Assembly: GCA_017654935.2 (NCBI GenBank)
Contig: CM065698.1
Span: 42,881,894 to 42,945,893, forward strand
Length of the DNA: 64,000 bases
Origin: Phymorhynchus buccinoides
Taxonomy: Eukaryota > Mollusca > Gastropoda > Neogastropoda > Raphitomidae
Direction: 5' to 3'
Position 1 is the first letter of the stretch; every line of letters starts with the position of its first letter. Made by a program: the position numbers and the translations under genes. Positions 34,694 through 50,360 of the stretch are shown piece by piece. A model generated the notes under the pieces. That model was given only the letters and a program-made list of their open reading frames with translations. It made no database searches and had not been told where the DNA came from.

Positions 34694-35370
34694 ACTAAAG
34701 ACTGATAAACTTTATTTAAGAAGGATAAAGATTTCAGGCGTTGCCTATTCTTGCAAACTGTCCTTGAGAGAGAGAGAGAGATAGATACATAGATAGGACA
34801 ATTGTTTTAAACGTTTTTGTCCCTATGTCTTTGAAACGAACATTAAAACCAAAAACCAGTTATATGCTAACTTGGTATCTTGATCTATGTTCTAAAAAAC
34901 ATAAAGAGTGCTAGCTTAGTTTCTCCTCCTTATTAGGGAGGCAATGGCAGAACCCAGCCAAGGACAGCTGTTTTGACTCTATGGAGTCTCATCAGCTCGG
35001 CACTGGATGCTACCAAGGTGGAGCTACTCTCCCCTCAACAAGAAGATTGTTCCACAAATGGAATGTCTCTTCCGGCATATTGGTAAAAGGCTCCAAAAAA
35101 ACAAACCAGCACTCAAGTAAATTAGAAATGATAAACATCATCAGTAAAAGTGTGAACATAAGAATGTTCCAAAATGAAAAAATGTGAAACAATAAGTGAC
35201 ACGAACAGAGAGGGCTGGCAACTGAAATAGTATCCAAAGGGATGTAAATAGGTATGACAAATTTCAGTTGACTGCTGGCACCATTCCTCCAGCCTACAGG
35301 ACTCAAAAGTTAGAGCATTTGAAATGCAATAATAGGAACATTGTTTAAAACTTTGTTGTCTCTATATCTT
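34110..35370. repeat. (GA)n with flanking repeat; otherwise no gene
   Basis: (GA)n at about 34609-34691 is followed by AACTTTATTTAAGAAGGATA and AAGATTTCAGGCGTTGCCTA, a block related to 17870-17930, 15660 and 39140. The rest (34110-34600 and 34790-35370) shows no recognisable gene. Confidence 0.7.
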
Positions 35371-35373
35371 TGA

Positions 35374-35962
<589 letters not shown>

Positions 35963-36053
35963 ACTGTTACAATAAGGTATTGACCCAAAATTGAAGCAAA
36001 CGAAAGTCTGTATTGATATTTCAAATACTTAGCACATAAAGATAACAAAATCA

Positions 36054-36654
36054 ATGTCCTGTCTTGCTACCTACTTGTACTTGTATACCTGCTCGTGGGT
36101 GAGCGGAACCTATCAGGTTGTATTTCGCCACTGCTGGGAAAGAGCTAAAAGATGTGCATTTGACCGGGGAAGAAAGGGCAGCGCAGAAAGACAAGGCTCC
36201 TTATGGGCAGATGCCTTACATCGAGTACAATGGAAAGACGTACGGAGAGAGCAAAGCCGTTGCCTCCTGCATGGCCAAAGAAAGCGACATGGCGGGAAAG
36301 ACTCCAGTGGACGCCATGAGAGTGGATGGGCAACTGCCTCGTGGGGCATGGCCAAAGTGCACTTCGGAGAAGGACATAGGAAAGAAGAAGACAGCGGGCG
36401 AGGAACTGATCACCAAGACCATCTCCAAGTTCCTGGGATTCTTTGAGAAACTGCTGAATAAGCCTGGCACTGGATACATTGTGGGAAACGGGTTGACCTT
36501 GTCGGCCCTTAGCGTGCAGGACACCACCTACAGTCTGCTGAAGCAGAACCCTAAGTTCCTGGACGGCTTCCCCGAGATCCAGAAGATGAAGAAGAATGTG
36601 GAGGAAGACAGCAAGTTCTAGGCTTACCTCGCCCCCAGACCTGGCTCCGACATG
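36054..36654 (+). pseudogene. Sigma-class glutathione S-transferase retrocopy, broken
   Basis: An intronless sigma-class GST-like sequence. Recognisable blocks are LYFATAGKELKDV and APYGQMPYIEYNGKTYGES (thioredoxin-fold G-site with the QMP and ES motifs, 36118-36260), MAKESDMAGKTPVDAM, then TISKFLGFFEKLLNKPGTGY, VGNGLTLSALSVQDTTYSLL and NPKFLDGFPEIQKMKKNVEE. Defects: a frame change between the N-terminal YLYLYT-like part and AEPIRLYF near 36095, an apparent 1-bp deletion near 36331 compensated by an insertion near 36372, and an in-frame TAG at 36619-36621 after which AYLAPRPGSDM still follows to 36654. Molluscan sigma GST genes normally have introns, so a processed pseudogene is likely. No poly-A tail is visible. 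Confidence 0.85.
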
Positions 36655-37600
36655 TAGACTGTTTGATCAGCTGTTGTTGGGTTTGTTAGGGTCTTGGTCC
36701 TATTGACAGAACGTTTTCTTTAGGCCAGAAATGGCTAGCCTATGATTACTTTGGTATCTAGAAATCCAGGGATACTGTCATTGTTCACTTAATTTCATTC
36801 CAACCCATTGGCATGCTTTGTGGAGATTCTATGCTTTGGTTCGATTGTTGCTAATGGTGTAGTTATTCCATAGAATAATTCGGAGTGGATTGTTCAAAGT
36901 TCAAAGTTTGGCAGGCCTATTTTTCTACCACCTATAAGTTATAAATTGTCACAAAATCTTCAGTTATTAAATGTAAGGTTCAAAATGTAAATTACACTGT
37001 AAGCAATCCATATATTTACAAATGAACACAGAACAGCGATCTATGTTTAACAAACTTCAGTTTATATTGATAAAACACTTTACAATCCAGGCGATCTTTA
37101 TTATTAACCACAGAATGACAATCCATATTGCTTTGTATTTTTTCAGTGGCCAAGATATTCAAAACCAGAAAAAGACGGGTTGCTATTTATGCTTTAACTC
37201 CATCTGCTGATTTGTTACAATTCAAAGTCTGGTAGGCCTATTTTATTTACTACCAGGAAAGACCACCAAATAAGGTAGTTGCCAACACTATGTTTTTGGA
37301 AATTCGAATGCCTACAATAGAAAGTAGTGATTATGCAATACTGAAATCCCATGCCCTAGTCTTACTCTATCTTTTGGTCTGTTGCCAAGAAATGTGACGA
37401 TATTTTATGATTATGCGTCGTTGAAATTCCATGCCATTTATTAACGTGTTTGTGATGAATGAATCTCTTGTACAATATTGAATAATTCTGTACTTGAAGA
37501 AAACAACCTGCTTGTAGAACTTACAACAAGACAACACATGCATGCTTTATTATAAAAATGTTTTTTGTAAATCGGTTCATGGTTTTGCTTTAAGCATATC
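36655..37600. other. No gene recognised
   Basis: AT-rich spacer between the GST retrocopy and the 3' side of the minus-strand receptor. The block TCAAAGTYTGGYAGGCCTATTTT occurs twice (about 36900 and 37225). Confidence 0.5.
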
Positions 37601-37611
37601 TTTTCAGATGT

Positions 37612-38754
37612 TCACTCGTTTGGTTCTTTGGTCTTTACTGGAAGTCTGAAACACCGGAACATATTTTTCAAAGTCTTACGAAACTTGGTCCCGAAGAAAT
37701 AATAAATAAAGAAGTTGAAGGATGAATTTAGGTAAGAGAGAAGCTGCTGCACATTATACAAGAGATAAAAGGTATTGTAGTATTTTCCATTCATACTGAG
37801 ATCAGGAATGAAAGGAAGCAGCGTCCTGAAAACCAAGGCAGGAGCCGTGCAGATTAAAAAGAGAGCATTAATTCCGATTAACATACGCGTCAATGTCACA
37901 TCTTTGATGTGCCTTCTACTAGAATCATTCGCTGAGGACTTTTCCCGCCAAACATTCATTGAACGCAATTTGACTACAGTAATCACCGTTGAAATCGACA
38001 CACCGAACATAAATATTCCTTGTAGTAACATTCCACAGAAAATCCCATCTAACCAATCCACAAACGCTCTGTTATTTAAGTAAAACTGGCTCGGATAATA
38101 TCCGTAAGTTACGTAGTCAGTTTGAGGGTTGTACATGCATACGAGTTTATACTTCGTGATGATAACAAAACGAAGACCATATATGACAACAAAACCGGCA
38201 GCAATGATGATGGCTGTTGTTCTCGTTCTTAACATTATCTGGGCTTTCAGCGGACTGACCACACAAAGACATCTTTCCATGGCGATCAAAGTGGACATAA
38301 AACCAGAAATATAAATAAAGGAAGCCAAAGAATGAACCTTGTATTTTATGATGTATTTGGAAACGTGTAGCACTTTAGGTGTGTTCGTGAATCTTGAGCG
38401 TATTGTGTCCTGATACAACATAAAAAGAACCGCGACGCTAAAAACATCTGCCAGTGATAAACAAAACAAGCACAGGTTGATTCTCTCTTTGATCCCCAGC
38501 TTCCAGAAGACTATCATGTTGATGATATTCAAAGGAACACCGAAGACAAATAATGGCGTTAGGATATAAATGTTGACTATCCCGTGAAAGAGCTGTTGCG
38601 TGGCGTAAGAAACAAAGTCTTCTGGGTTATTCCATGGGGTTGCATTGGACGATTTCAAAAGCATACAGTTTTCTGGAAGGGTCTTGGATGTGCTTACATT
38701 CATTGTATTAGTATATTCAAGCATTTCGTTTTTAAGACGGGTTTTTCGAAACAT
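37612..38754 (-). CDS. Rhodopsin-family (class A) G protein-coupled receptor, intronless
   Basis: A 380-residue seven-helix receptor at the plasma membrane. TM1 about 62-84, with the conserved Asn in PLNIINM (76-80); TM2 with LSLAD (D103); TM3 ending MERC (159-162), an ERC variant of the DRY motif; TM4 about 178-198; TM5 about 238-262; TM6 with CTAP (302-305), the CWxP equivalent; TM7 LNSSFNFFIYY (342-352), where NFFIY replaces NPxxY. The N terminus has NVS and NAT glycosylation sequons (19, 37); helix 8 is basic. The first ATG is used; M11 and M18 are alternatives. The divergent motifs and nearby duplicated pseudogenes fit a lineage-expanded receptor group such as molluscan chemosensory-like or neuropeptide (FMRFamide-type) receptors; the ligand cannot be told. 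No frameshift or stop is seen. Confidence 0.85.
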   Translation of the reverse strand: MFRKTRLKNEMLEYTNTMNVSTSKTLPENCMLLKSSNATPWNNPEDFVSYATQQLFHGIVNIYILTPLFVFGVPLNIINMIVFWKLGIKERINLCLFCLSLADVFSVAVLFMLYQDTIRSRFTNTPKVLHVSKYIIKYKVHSLASFIYISGFMSTLIAMERCLCVVSPLKAQIMLRTRTTAIIIAAGFVVIYGLRFVIITKYKLVCMYNPQTDYVTYGYYPSQFYLNNRAFVDWLDGIFCGMLLQGIFMFGVSISTVITVVKLRSMNVWREKSSANDSSRRHIKDVTLTRMLIGINALFLICTAPALVFRTLLPFIPDLSMNGKYYNTFYLLYNVQQLLSYLNSSFNFFIYYFFGTKFRKTLKNMFRCFRLPVKTKEPNE

Positions 38755-38925
38755 ATATCACAGTTGTCGTTGTAGGTTAAAGCGTCACAATGCAGGAAAA
38801 ACACTGGATGTTAGAGCCTTGTCATCCAAGAAGTAGGCAATAGTAGCACTGCTGCGTTTTGTGCGCATTTGCCGGCGCTGGTGCTTTGTGCATAGTTACA
38901 TTATTATCATTACAAGAATCACCAG

Positions 38926-39655
<730 letters not shown>

Positions 39656-40002
39656 TGAAACACAAAACGGGCCTTATAACTCCGCCGTTTTTCGACCGAA
39701 TCGCTTCAAATTTGCTGTGAGCCCTAACGGGGCGATGGCAACGGCAACCGAGGTGGCCGTATCATTTGCGCGGTTTCGCAAATGTGCAAAACGCGCATCC
39801 GCTGGCCTCTCGGCGCCCATATCTCCGGCGTGTCTGGGCCGATTGCCTTCCAATTTGGCAGGTAGATGACCGGGTACGGCGCCTATCAGTGTGCCAAACC
39901 GGAAGCGAATCGGTTCAGAAACGCGCGCGCTATAAGCCGCTTCACCTTTTCACGAATAACTCCGCCGTTTCTTAACCGATTGTGGAGATTACAACGGGAT
40001 GA
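39656..40002. repeat. Repeat-like sequence with ATAACTCCGCCGTTT blocks
   Basis: TATAACTCCGCCGTTTTTCGACCGAATCG (39674) and AATAACTCCGCCGTTTCTTAACCGAT (39955) are related. The pattern 'approximate motif + CCGAATCG/CCGATTG' is also present at 40270 and 40580 (GAACCGCTT-ACCGAATC), linking this stretch to the following tandem repeat. Confidence 0.55.
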
Positions 40003-40125
40003 CACTACACGTATCTGTATTATGAAAAAATCAGGACTTTACTGGTTTAGCACTGCCTCCGGGCATTGCCTCCAGTATTGTTCCCACAATCTTTGTATTT
40101 ACAAATGCTCCACATGCCGAAAGGC
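40003..40125 (+). mobile_element. SINE-like short retroelement copy
   Basis: TCTGTATTATGAAAAAATCA, GGACTTTACTGGTTTAGCAC, TGCCTCCGGGCATTGCCTCC and TCCCACAATCTTTGTATTTA match the element at 30161 and 56880. The 3' part is diverged and no target duplication is clear. Confidence 0.75.
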
Positions 40126-40254
40126 CGAACTAAGTTGGCTTTCAGTTCGTTTTTCTGTTTTTGTCCTTTGCCAATCTACGATCGCAAAGTAGTAAGTTTT
40201 CGTTCAGGTTTGTTTCCTTTTTTTGTTTGTTTCTTGTTCTTTTCTGTCTGTCCT

Positions 40255-40870
40255 AAGGATCTCCCGAACCGCTTGACCGAATCACTTCAAATTTTGTGTG
40301 GTGGTGTGTCCCTATGAGCGGAAGGCATCTGCACAAAACGTTTTGCCGCTCTGACCTTGACCTTGGTGTATGACCTTGAAAACCCAAAATCGTTAAGGGG
40401 CCATAACTTCCACACCGCAGGTCCTGGAGTCATGAAACTTGGCATGGAGGTACTTTCGCTTCTGGCCGTTCTGATGATGGTGTACCGATGAAGGTCAACG
40501 TCACGGTCAGGGAGATCGGTATGCCTTGAAAGTGGTATGGGTCTAATAATTGGGTTTTTCTGCCCCACGCATATCTTCCGAACCGCTTCACCGAATCGTT
40601 TCCAATTTTGTGTGGTGGCATGTCACCATGAGAGGAAGGCATCCACACATACATTATCGCCGTCGTGACCTTCACCTTGGCGTATGACCTTGACAACCGA
40701 AAATCTTTAAGGGGCTGTAACATCTACACCGTTGGTCTTAAGGACTTCAATCTTGGCATGTAGGTACTTTGGCATATGTTTGTTCTGATGATTGCATACT
40801 GATCAAGGTCAAGGTCAAGGTCATGGAGATCGGTAGGCCTTGAAAGTGGTAGGGGTCTAAAAATTGGGTT
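40255..40870 (+). repeat. Tandem duplication of a ~310-bp unit with GACCTTGACCTTGG motifs
   Basis: Two units, 40255-40560 and 40565-40870, share TCCCGAACCGCTTGACCGAA, CAAATTTTGTGTGGTGGTGT, GACCTTGGTGTATGACCTTG, AACTTGGCATGGAGGTACTT and GTAGGCCTTGAAAGTGGTA-type blocks. AAGGTCA motifs (both strands) occur in each unit. The family is widespread in molluscan-type genomes in my experience but I give no name. Confidence 0.8.
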
Positions 40871-40984
40871 TTCAGCCACAAAAGTAAAAATATAATATTT
40901 CGCGGACCCGGCGAAACTGGTACTCAGAGTTACCGGTACTTGGCCTTACCTGTACTAGGCGCTACCGGTACGGGGCGTTGCGCT

Positions 40985-40985
40985 A

Positions 40986-41049
<64 letters not shown>

Positions 41050-41278
41050 GAATACTACCACCACCACCACCACCACTATTAATACCACCACCACCACCAC
41101 CACCACTACTACTACCATTACCACTACTACTACTAGTACAGTGCCACAGTAATATAACAATGACAGTGTAGGCAGAGCATCAATATCAGTAATAAGAACA
41201 AGCTTAACAGAAACCAACCGACCAAACAAAGAAATAAATGAAATAAAACACCATTACTTCCACCACAATTTATTTTTG

Positions 41279-41365
<87 letters not shown>

Positions 41366-41366
41366 G

Positions 41367-41443
<77 letters not shown>

Positions 41444-41460
41444 ACACTACCATTAATAAT
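40985..41460. repeat. (AAT)n, (CCA)n and (CTA)n microsatellites
   Basis: (AAT)n at about 40988-41048, ACC/ACT-rich to 41135, the 41133-41280 block shared with 16330-16480, then (CTA)n at about 41278-41445. Confidence 0.9.
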
Positions 41461-41639
41461 CATAGCATAATAATGACACAATGTCAATCAAATAAAAAGC
41501 AAAAGTAATCATAAATAGCATAATGACACAAGCAGCGTAATCAAAGAGAAAAAAACCCCGCAAACATAATCAGAAAAGCAGAAATACGCCATTAGCCTTA
41601 ACAGACAAAGATTGCTCTTGTGTGGTGCATTAACTGATC

Positions 41640-44420
<2,781 letters not shown>

Positions 44421-44719
44421 CGTGTGTACGCACGTATTAATTGGTGCATTCCTTCCGGTTACTTGTTTACATTTTTATTAGTTTTTGTGAGTGTGATGTG
44501 TAATGAGAGAGTGACAGTGCTTGGTGAACGAGGGTGGATGTCTTTGTGAGTGAAAATCATGTTATTTCGTTACTTTATTTCTTTGTATTCAAATGTTGGT
44601 GGTATGACTTTCTTGCTGATTTTAATTAATGTTTTCCATCTTTCATTGTTGCTTTTGTAACGTGCAACGAGCATACTACTATATGGAGTTTTAGCGCTAT
44701 ATGAATTATTATTATTTTG

Positions 44720-44755
<36 letters not shown>

Positions 44756-45710
44756 GCTACTATTATTATTATTATAGGATTGGGTTTCATCTTGTTATGC
44801 ATAAGTGTTTACTCCAAAATGCGTGCATGTTAAAGATGAGTATGTAGAATAGGATTTGGTTTTATTCTGTCATGTGTATGTGCTTACATTTAAGCTTGAT
44901 GTATTTTTAAGATTAGTATGTAAAATGGGCTTAGGCTAATTGATTTTATTATGTGTATCGGCTTTAAATTTTAAATGTGTACATGTTACGAGTATGTAAA
45001 ATAAGGATTAGTTTTAATTTTGTGATGAGTTAAGTTTTACTTATGTGCGTGTTAAAGATGAGGACTAGAAAGTAGGTTCAGGCTTGATTTCGTTATGAGC
45101 AGTATTTACTTTTTAATATGTGTATTCGCTTGCAAATAATATGACTAGGTTTGCTTTTGTTATGAGTGTGTGTTTACTTTTTAATATGTTCATGCTAAAA
45201 ATGAATAATGGAATGTAGGAATAGGTTTCATGTTGCCATGGGCACATGTATTTACATTTTAAATTGCGCATGCTAAGATGAGTAGGTAAAGTAATACTAT
45301 GTTTGACTTATTATATGCATAGGTTTCTTCAAATAAGTACATTTTAATGATGAAGTATGATTGAGGTTTTTTTAAAAAATTTATGTTTGTGCACTTCTCT
45401 ATTTTGAATGTTTAAAGATGAGTGTGAAAAGTAGGATTGGGTTTTATTTTCCCGTGCGTATGCGCTTACTTCACACATTTTGAATGTTAATAATTAGTAT
45501 AGTTAATAATAATAGGTTTGATTTTGTTATTGATGTGTTACAATATAGGGATGTTTTTTTGCATGCTTTATATTACTTTGTATGTGTTTATTTTCGTTTT
45601 TCATTTTCTACTTTTATATATGTATTTTGTCCAGAGGGCTGGATGTAAAAAAGCACGTTATTGCTTACTCTATTACCCTCTATAAATAAAATTCAATCAA
45701 TCAATCAATC
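44421..45710. other. AT-rich spacer with one LINE-like tail
   Basis: TTTTAGCGCTATATGAATTATTATT followed by (ATT)n at about 44705-44775 resembles the 3' end of L2-like LINEs (compare 60395-60450). The following 900 bp has loosely repeated motifs (TTTACTTTTTAATATG, TTAAAGATGAGTATGTA) at irregular 60-100 bp spacing, but no gene. Confidence 0.5.
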
Positions 45711-45714
45711 ACTC

Positions 45715-45769
<55 letters not shown>

Positions 45770-45869
45770 CACGTGTATTGGTACGGACGATCATGCGCAT
45801 GTGTGTATGTGTATGTGCGTGCGTGCGTGCGCATGTGTGTGTGTGTTTGTGTGTGTTTAATCAAAGCAT

Positions 45870-45962
<93 letters not shown>

Positions 45963-45985
45963 GATCGATTTCGTCAATATCTCTT
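45711..45985. repeat. Microsatellite-cored dispersed repeat, third copy
   Basis: (CT)n at about 45711-45767, GGCACGTGTATTGGTACGGA, (GT)n-rich at 45797-45860, ATCAAAGCA, (GA)n at about 45874-45960 and GATCGATTTCGTCAATATCTC. It is colinear with 4850-5250. Confidence 0.9.
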
Positions 45986-45999
45986 TATAAATGTCTCTT

Positions 46000-47050
<1,051 letters not shown>

Positions 47051-47249
47051 CCGGTAAAGAACACAATGTTTCGAACAACACTTTGACAGACAAAAATGGA
47101 TGCGGATAAGACAAAACCTATTCAACAAACTAAGGATTTGTACGTGGCATAAACTGTTCCCTTTGTCGTAGAGCATAGTATAATTATAAAAATAGCAACT
47201 TTTCTTGTAACTAAACAGCTTTCACTTTGCAATAAACAGTTCGGTAAGG

Positions 47250-47530
47250 GATGTCTTATATAGCTTCCATCATTCCATTATGTTTGTACAAGTATTTACG
47301 TCTCAAGTCGTTATACATTGGACAACCATACAATACATGCAGTTCATCTTCTAATTTGTTACATGATCGACAAGGTTTCGAAATATCTTTATATGGCTGG
47401 TTGACTTTTAGTTCATTCATTCCAAAACGAAACTGCACAAAAACTGATATAAATGTACTGCGAGTTAAATCATATAAATAATGTTCTGGCTGCAATAAAG
47501 ATTTGAACGAACTATAAGTTTTTAAACGGT
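47250..47530 (-). mobile_element. LINE ORF2 C-terminal fragment
   Basis: The minus strand reads DRLKTYSSFKSLLQPEHYLY, then VFVQFRFGMNELKV and CRSCNKLEDELHVLYGCPMY followed by NDLRRKYLYKH. The Cys-Cys-His-Cys spacing and the RFG/CP-Y-DLR context match the C-terminal knuckle of LINE polyproteins. Only about 90 codons remain. It directly follows (GA)n. Confidence 0.75.
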
Positions 47531-47542
47531 CACTGCTATTGA

Positions 47543-47546
<4 letters not shown>

Positions 47547-47607
<61 letters not shown>

Positions 47608-47659
47608 AACAGAAAGAACCGTGACATAGAGACAGATAGAGCCTGCCAAACAGAGAGAT
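47547..47659. repeat. (GA)n repeat and the insertion site of the LTR element
   Basis: (GA)n at about 47547-47602 followed by AACCGTGACATAGAGACAGA and GAGCCTGCCAAACAGAGAGA. The LTR begins immediately after, so the LTR element inserted into a member of the repeat family seen at 22923 and 46415. Confidence 0.8.
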
Positions 47660-48632
47660 TGTTACGAGGTAACGTGTAGATTTTGTGTCTTTAGACTTGT
47701 CTGGAAGTTTACAGAGACTACAAGATTTACGAACGCAAAATGGTGTTTTACGTGATCTCGGTCATAGACACATATGGGACATTTGTAAATACAAAGATGG
47801 TGGGAACAATACTCGCTGCAATGCCCGGAGGCAGTGCAACACCAGTAAAGTCCCGAGTTTTTGACAATATAGATAGGTGTAGCAGTAACCACGCCTCGGT
47901 TAAACCTCATCGGCTATGGTAACGCCACATGACATGTTAATACATACAAGATTTTTAGTCCAGAAATATTTGGATAATACTAGCTTAGTGTGGAGAATTC
48001 GGCGTCATGCGAGAAGTTTGTATTTTTGTGTAATTTTAAATTAATTATAAGTTCCCTTTGTGCCTTTAATCATAATACATGATTGGAGCCGTTGAAGTGT
48101 TAGTTTTTGTGTGAATTTAAAGGAGTTTTATCTGGTAAGATCAAGAAGCTTGAGGATCTTTCTAGAATGGATCTTTCTAGAAAGGGAAGTAACTTTATAC
48201 AAATTCGCCTTGTTTTAATGTTGAGATTGTAGCAGAAGACTGTAGTTTATTGTGGATTGGACTGTTATGTACAGGACTCTTCTAGAAAGGGATGCCACTG
48301 TGTTTTATATATTTAGCTGAGAACTTATAGAAGTCAATCAGTCAGTGAGTCGCTGTTGAGAGTGACACAGATATGTTAGATTTCTTGGCAGTTTGTGATT
48401 GATTCAGTGCAGTTGTATTCAGATAATTGTTGTTAGTGGCAACATTGAGAGCTGAATAAAAGAAGAATCTCCAGTTGAAAGTCTTCGTTTTTGACTGCAG
48501 AGGAAAAGTTTTGAGAAAAAGTCTATATAACCCACTGTCTACCAGAGTATTTTAGGTCATGAAAGACTGTCAGAAAAGGTTACTTAGCCAAGTCGGTTCA
48601 CTACAACTCTATGCGATCATGCAATCGTAACA
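47660..48632 (+). mobile_element. 5' LTR of a Ty3/Gypsy-class retrotransposon
   Basis: A 973-bp LTR starting TGTTACGA and ending TCGTAACA, a perfect 8-bp inverted repeat with TG...CA ends. A TATATA box lies at 48306-48311 and an AATAAA at 48455-48460, about 150 bp apart, as expected for U3/R. It is followed two bases later by TGGCACCTCCGACGGGAC at 48635, positioned as a primer-binding site. A SINE-like sequence occupies 47738-47935. No 3' LTR is found in the window. Confidence 0.8.
47738..47935 (-). mobile_element. SINE-like short retroelement copy inside the LTR
   Basis: Reverse-complement match over about 190 bp to 56880-57075 and partly to 30161-30322: ATGGGACATTTGTAAATACA, AAGATGGTGGGAACAATACT, GGAGGCAGTGCAACACCAGT and CGCCTCGGTTAAACCTCATC. 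It either inserted into the LTR after the element arrived or is a fixed part of this LTR; one copy cannot decide. Confidence 0.8.
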
Positions 48633-48753
48633 TTTGGCACCTCCGACGGGACCGACTTCTACAGTATCCAAGACAGAAATTCAGCCTACTGGGGACGTGA
48701 GTTTGACTGAAGCCAGAAGATCCCAGAGCCGCAGAAACAAGAAGACTACGAAA

Positions 48754-50310
48754 ATGGAGAAGTTGATTGAACTCGGCAGACAGCTGGGTTACGAAGGGGG
48801 AGAACTCCGAATGTTCGTCAAGGAAGAAAGAAAACGAGAAGAGAAAGCAAAAGAAAGAGAAAGAGAAGTGAAAGCAAAAGAAAGAGAAAGAGAAGAGAAA
48901 GCAAAAGAAAGAGAAGAAGAGAAAGAAGAGAAAGAGAAGAGAAAGCAAAAGAAAGAGAAGAGAGAAGAGAAAGCAAGAGAAAGAGAAGAGAAAGCAAAAG
49001 AAAGAGAAGAGAAAGCAAAAGAAAGAGAAAGAGAAGAGAAAGCAAAAGAAAGAGAAGAGAAAGCGAAAGAAAGAGAACATGAAAAAGAAAGAGCAGAAAG
49101 AGAACGTGAAAGAAAAGAAATAGAAAGAGAAGAGAAAGCAAAAGAAAGAGAAAGAGAAGAGAAAGCAAAAGAAAGAGAAAGAGAAGTGAAAGCAAAAGAA
49201 AGAGAAAGAGAAGAGAAAGCAAAAGAAAGAGAAAGAGAAGAGAAAGCAAAAGAAAGAGAAGAGAAAGCGAAAGAAAGAGAACATGAAAAAGAAAGAGCAG
49301 AAAGAGAACGTGAAAGAAAAGAAATAGAAAGAGAAGAGAAAGCAAAAGAAAGAGAAGAAAGAGCCCAAGAAAGAGAAATGAAGAGATTGCTACTGCAAGC
49401 TGAGGAAGCAGAGAGAGAACGTCAACACCAACTTGCTCAAAGAAGAATGGACTTAGAAGTTCGAAGGCAGCAAGAAGAGCCACATCCAACCAGAATGGAA
49501 GGAGCTGAACTTCTGGTGACACAACCAAAACTTCCACTCTTCCGAGAAGGGTTTGACAACATGGACTCATATCTTGAAAGATTTGAGAGATTTGCAACCA
49601 TCTATCAGTGGAGAAAGGAGACTTGGGCCACAAGACTGAGCGCTTTATTGACTGGCAAGGCGCTGGATTTCTACACCAGACTACCCAGGGACGACGCTGA
49701 AAATTATGACCAGATGAAAGCGGCCCTGCTCTGTCAATACGACTTCACTGAAGAAGGGTACAGAAGAAACTTTCGACGATGTAAACCTGAGGATGGGGAG
49801 ACACCTGTTCTTTTCATCGAGCGGATACGCTCTTACATAGAAAAGTGGGTCGAACTGGCAGGCCTGGAAAAGGACTATGATGAACTCCGAGACCTCGTCA
49901 TCAAAGAACAATTTTTCAACGCTTGTCCCAAAGAACTCAATCAGTACCTGAAAGAACAGGAGAAACTGAAACTGTCGGAACTGGCAGAGAAGGCCCAGAG
50001 ATATCTAGAAGCCCATGGCATGAAGTTCGCCGGCAGCAGGCCTCCCATGTCTTCATCGTCATCGACCGAGAACCATGACAAGGCCGAAAGTGACCAGGGT
50101 CGTCAGAGCAACAACTTGAGGTGCTTCAACTGTGGCTCAAGAGGACACAAAGCCATACTTTGTCCACAGAAGAGCACCCCGGGTGGACAAAATCAGTCTG
50201 AAGGTAGTGGCCATAGACCTGTTCCAGACCACGCCCCACCCAGACGAGGTGTGCAGGCACATCAACATCGTGCTGCTGCTGCCCTGACCAACGACTCAGC
50301 AATGGTGTAG
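48754..50310 (+). CDS. Gypsy-class Gag with coiled coil, SCAN-like capsid and zinc knuckle
   Basis: The nucleocapsid precursor of the LTR element, 518 residues from the first ATG after the primer site (the frame is open further upstream to 48634, but without an ATG). Residues about 25-220 are a long EREREEKAKERE coiled coil encoded by an internally duplicated GA-rich segment. Residues about 258-420 are capsid-like: LPLFREGFDNMDSYLERFER, LSALLTGKALDFYTRLP, then YRRNFRRCKPEDGETPVLF, LVIKEQFFNACPKELNQYL and LAEKAQRYLEAHG. The last part closely parallels the vertebrate SCAN domain (EQFL-LP-EL pattern). The CCHC knuckle is C457, C460, H465, C470. The frame is intact, unlike pol. Confidence 0.85.
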   Translation: MEKLIELGRQLGYEGGELRMFVKEERKREEKAKEREREVKAKEREREEKAKEREEEKEEKEKRKQKKEKREEKAREREEKAKEREEKAKEREREEKAKEREEKAKEREHEKERAERERERKEIEREEKAKEREREEKAKEREREVKAKEREREEKAKEREREEKAKEREEKAKEREHEKERAERERERKEIEREEKAKEREERAQEREMKRLLLQAEEAERERQHQLAQRRMDLEVRRQQEEPHPTRMEGAELLVTQPKLPLFREGFDNMDSYLERFERFATIYQWRKETWATRLSALLTGKALDFYTRLPRDDAENYDQMKAALLCQYDFTEEGYRRNFRRCKPEDGETPVLFIERIRSYIEKWVELAGLEKDYDELRDLVIKEQFFNACPKELNQYLKEQEKLKLSELAEKAQRYLEAHGMKFAGSRPPMSSSSSTENHDKAESDQGRQSNNLRCFNCGSRGHKAILCPQKSTPGGQNQSEGSGHRPVPDHAPPRRGVQAHQHRAAAALTNDSAMV

Positions 50311-50360
50311 GAAATCCTGCAGGGAGACAGAAGGCGACACCAGACCAGATAGCTGCCTTC

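Noticed and set aside
48634..48753. Upstream extension of Gag to 48634
   Set aside because: It would start at a TTG overlapping the primer-binding site; the first ATG in frame is at 48754.
48601..49633. Minus-strand 255- and 271-codon frames rich in F, L and S
   Set aside because: They are the antisense of the purine-rich Gag coiled coil and have no independent support.
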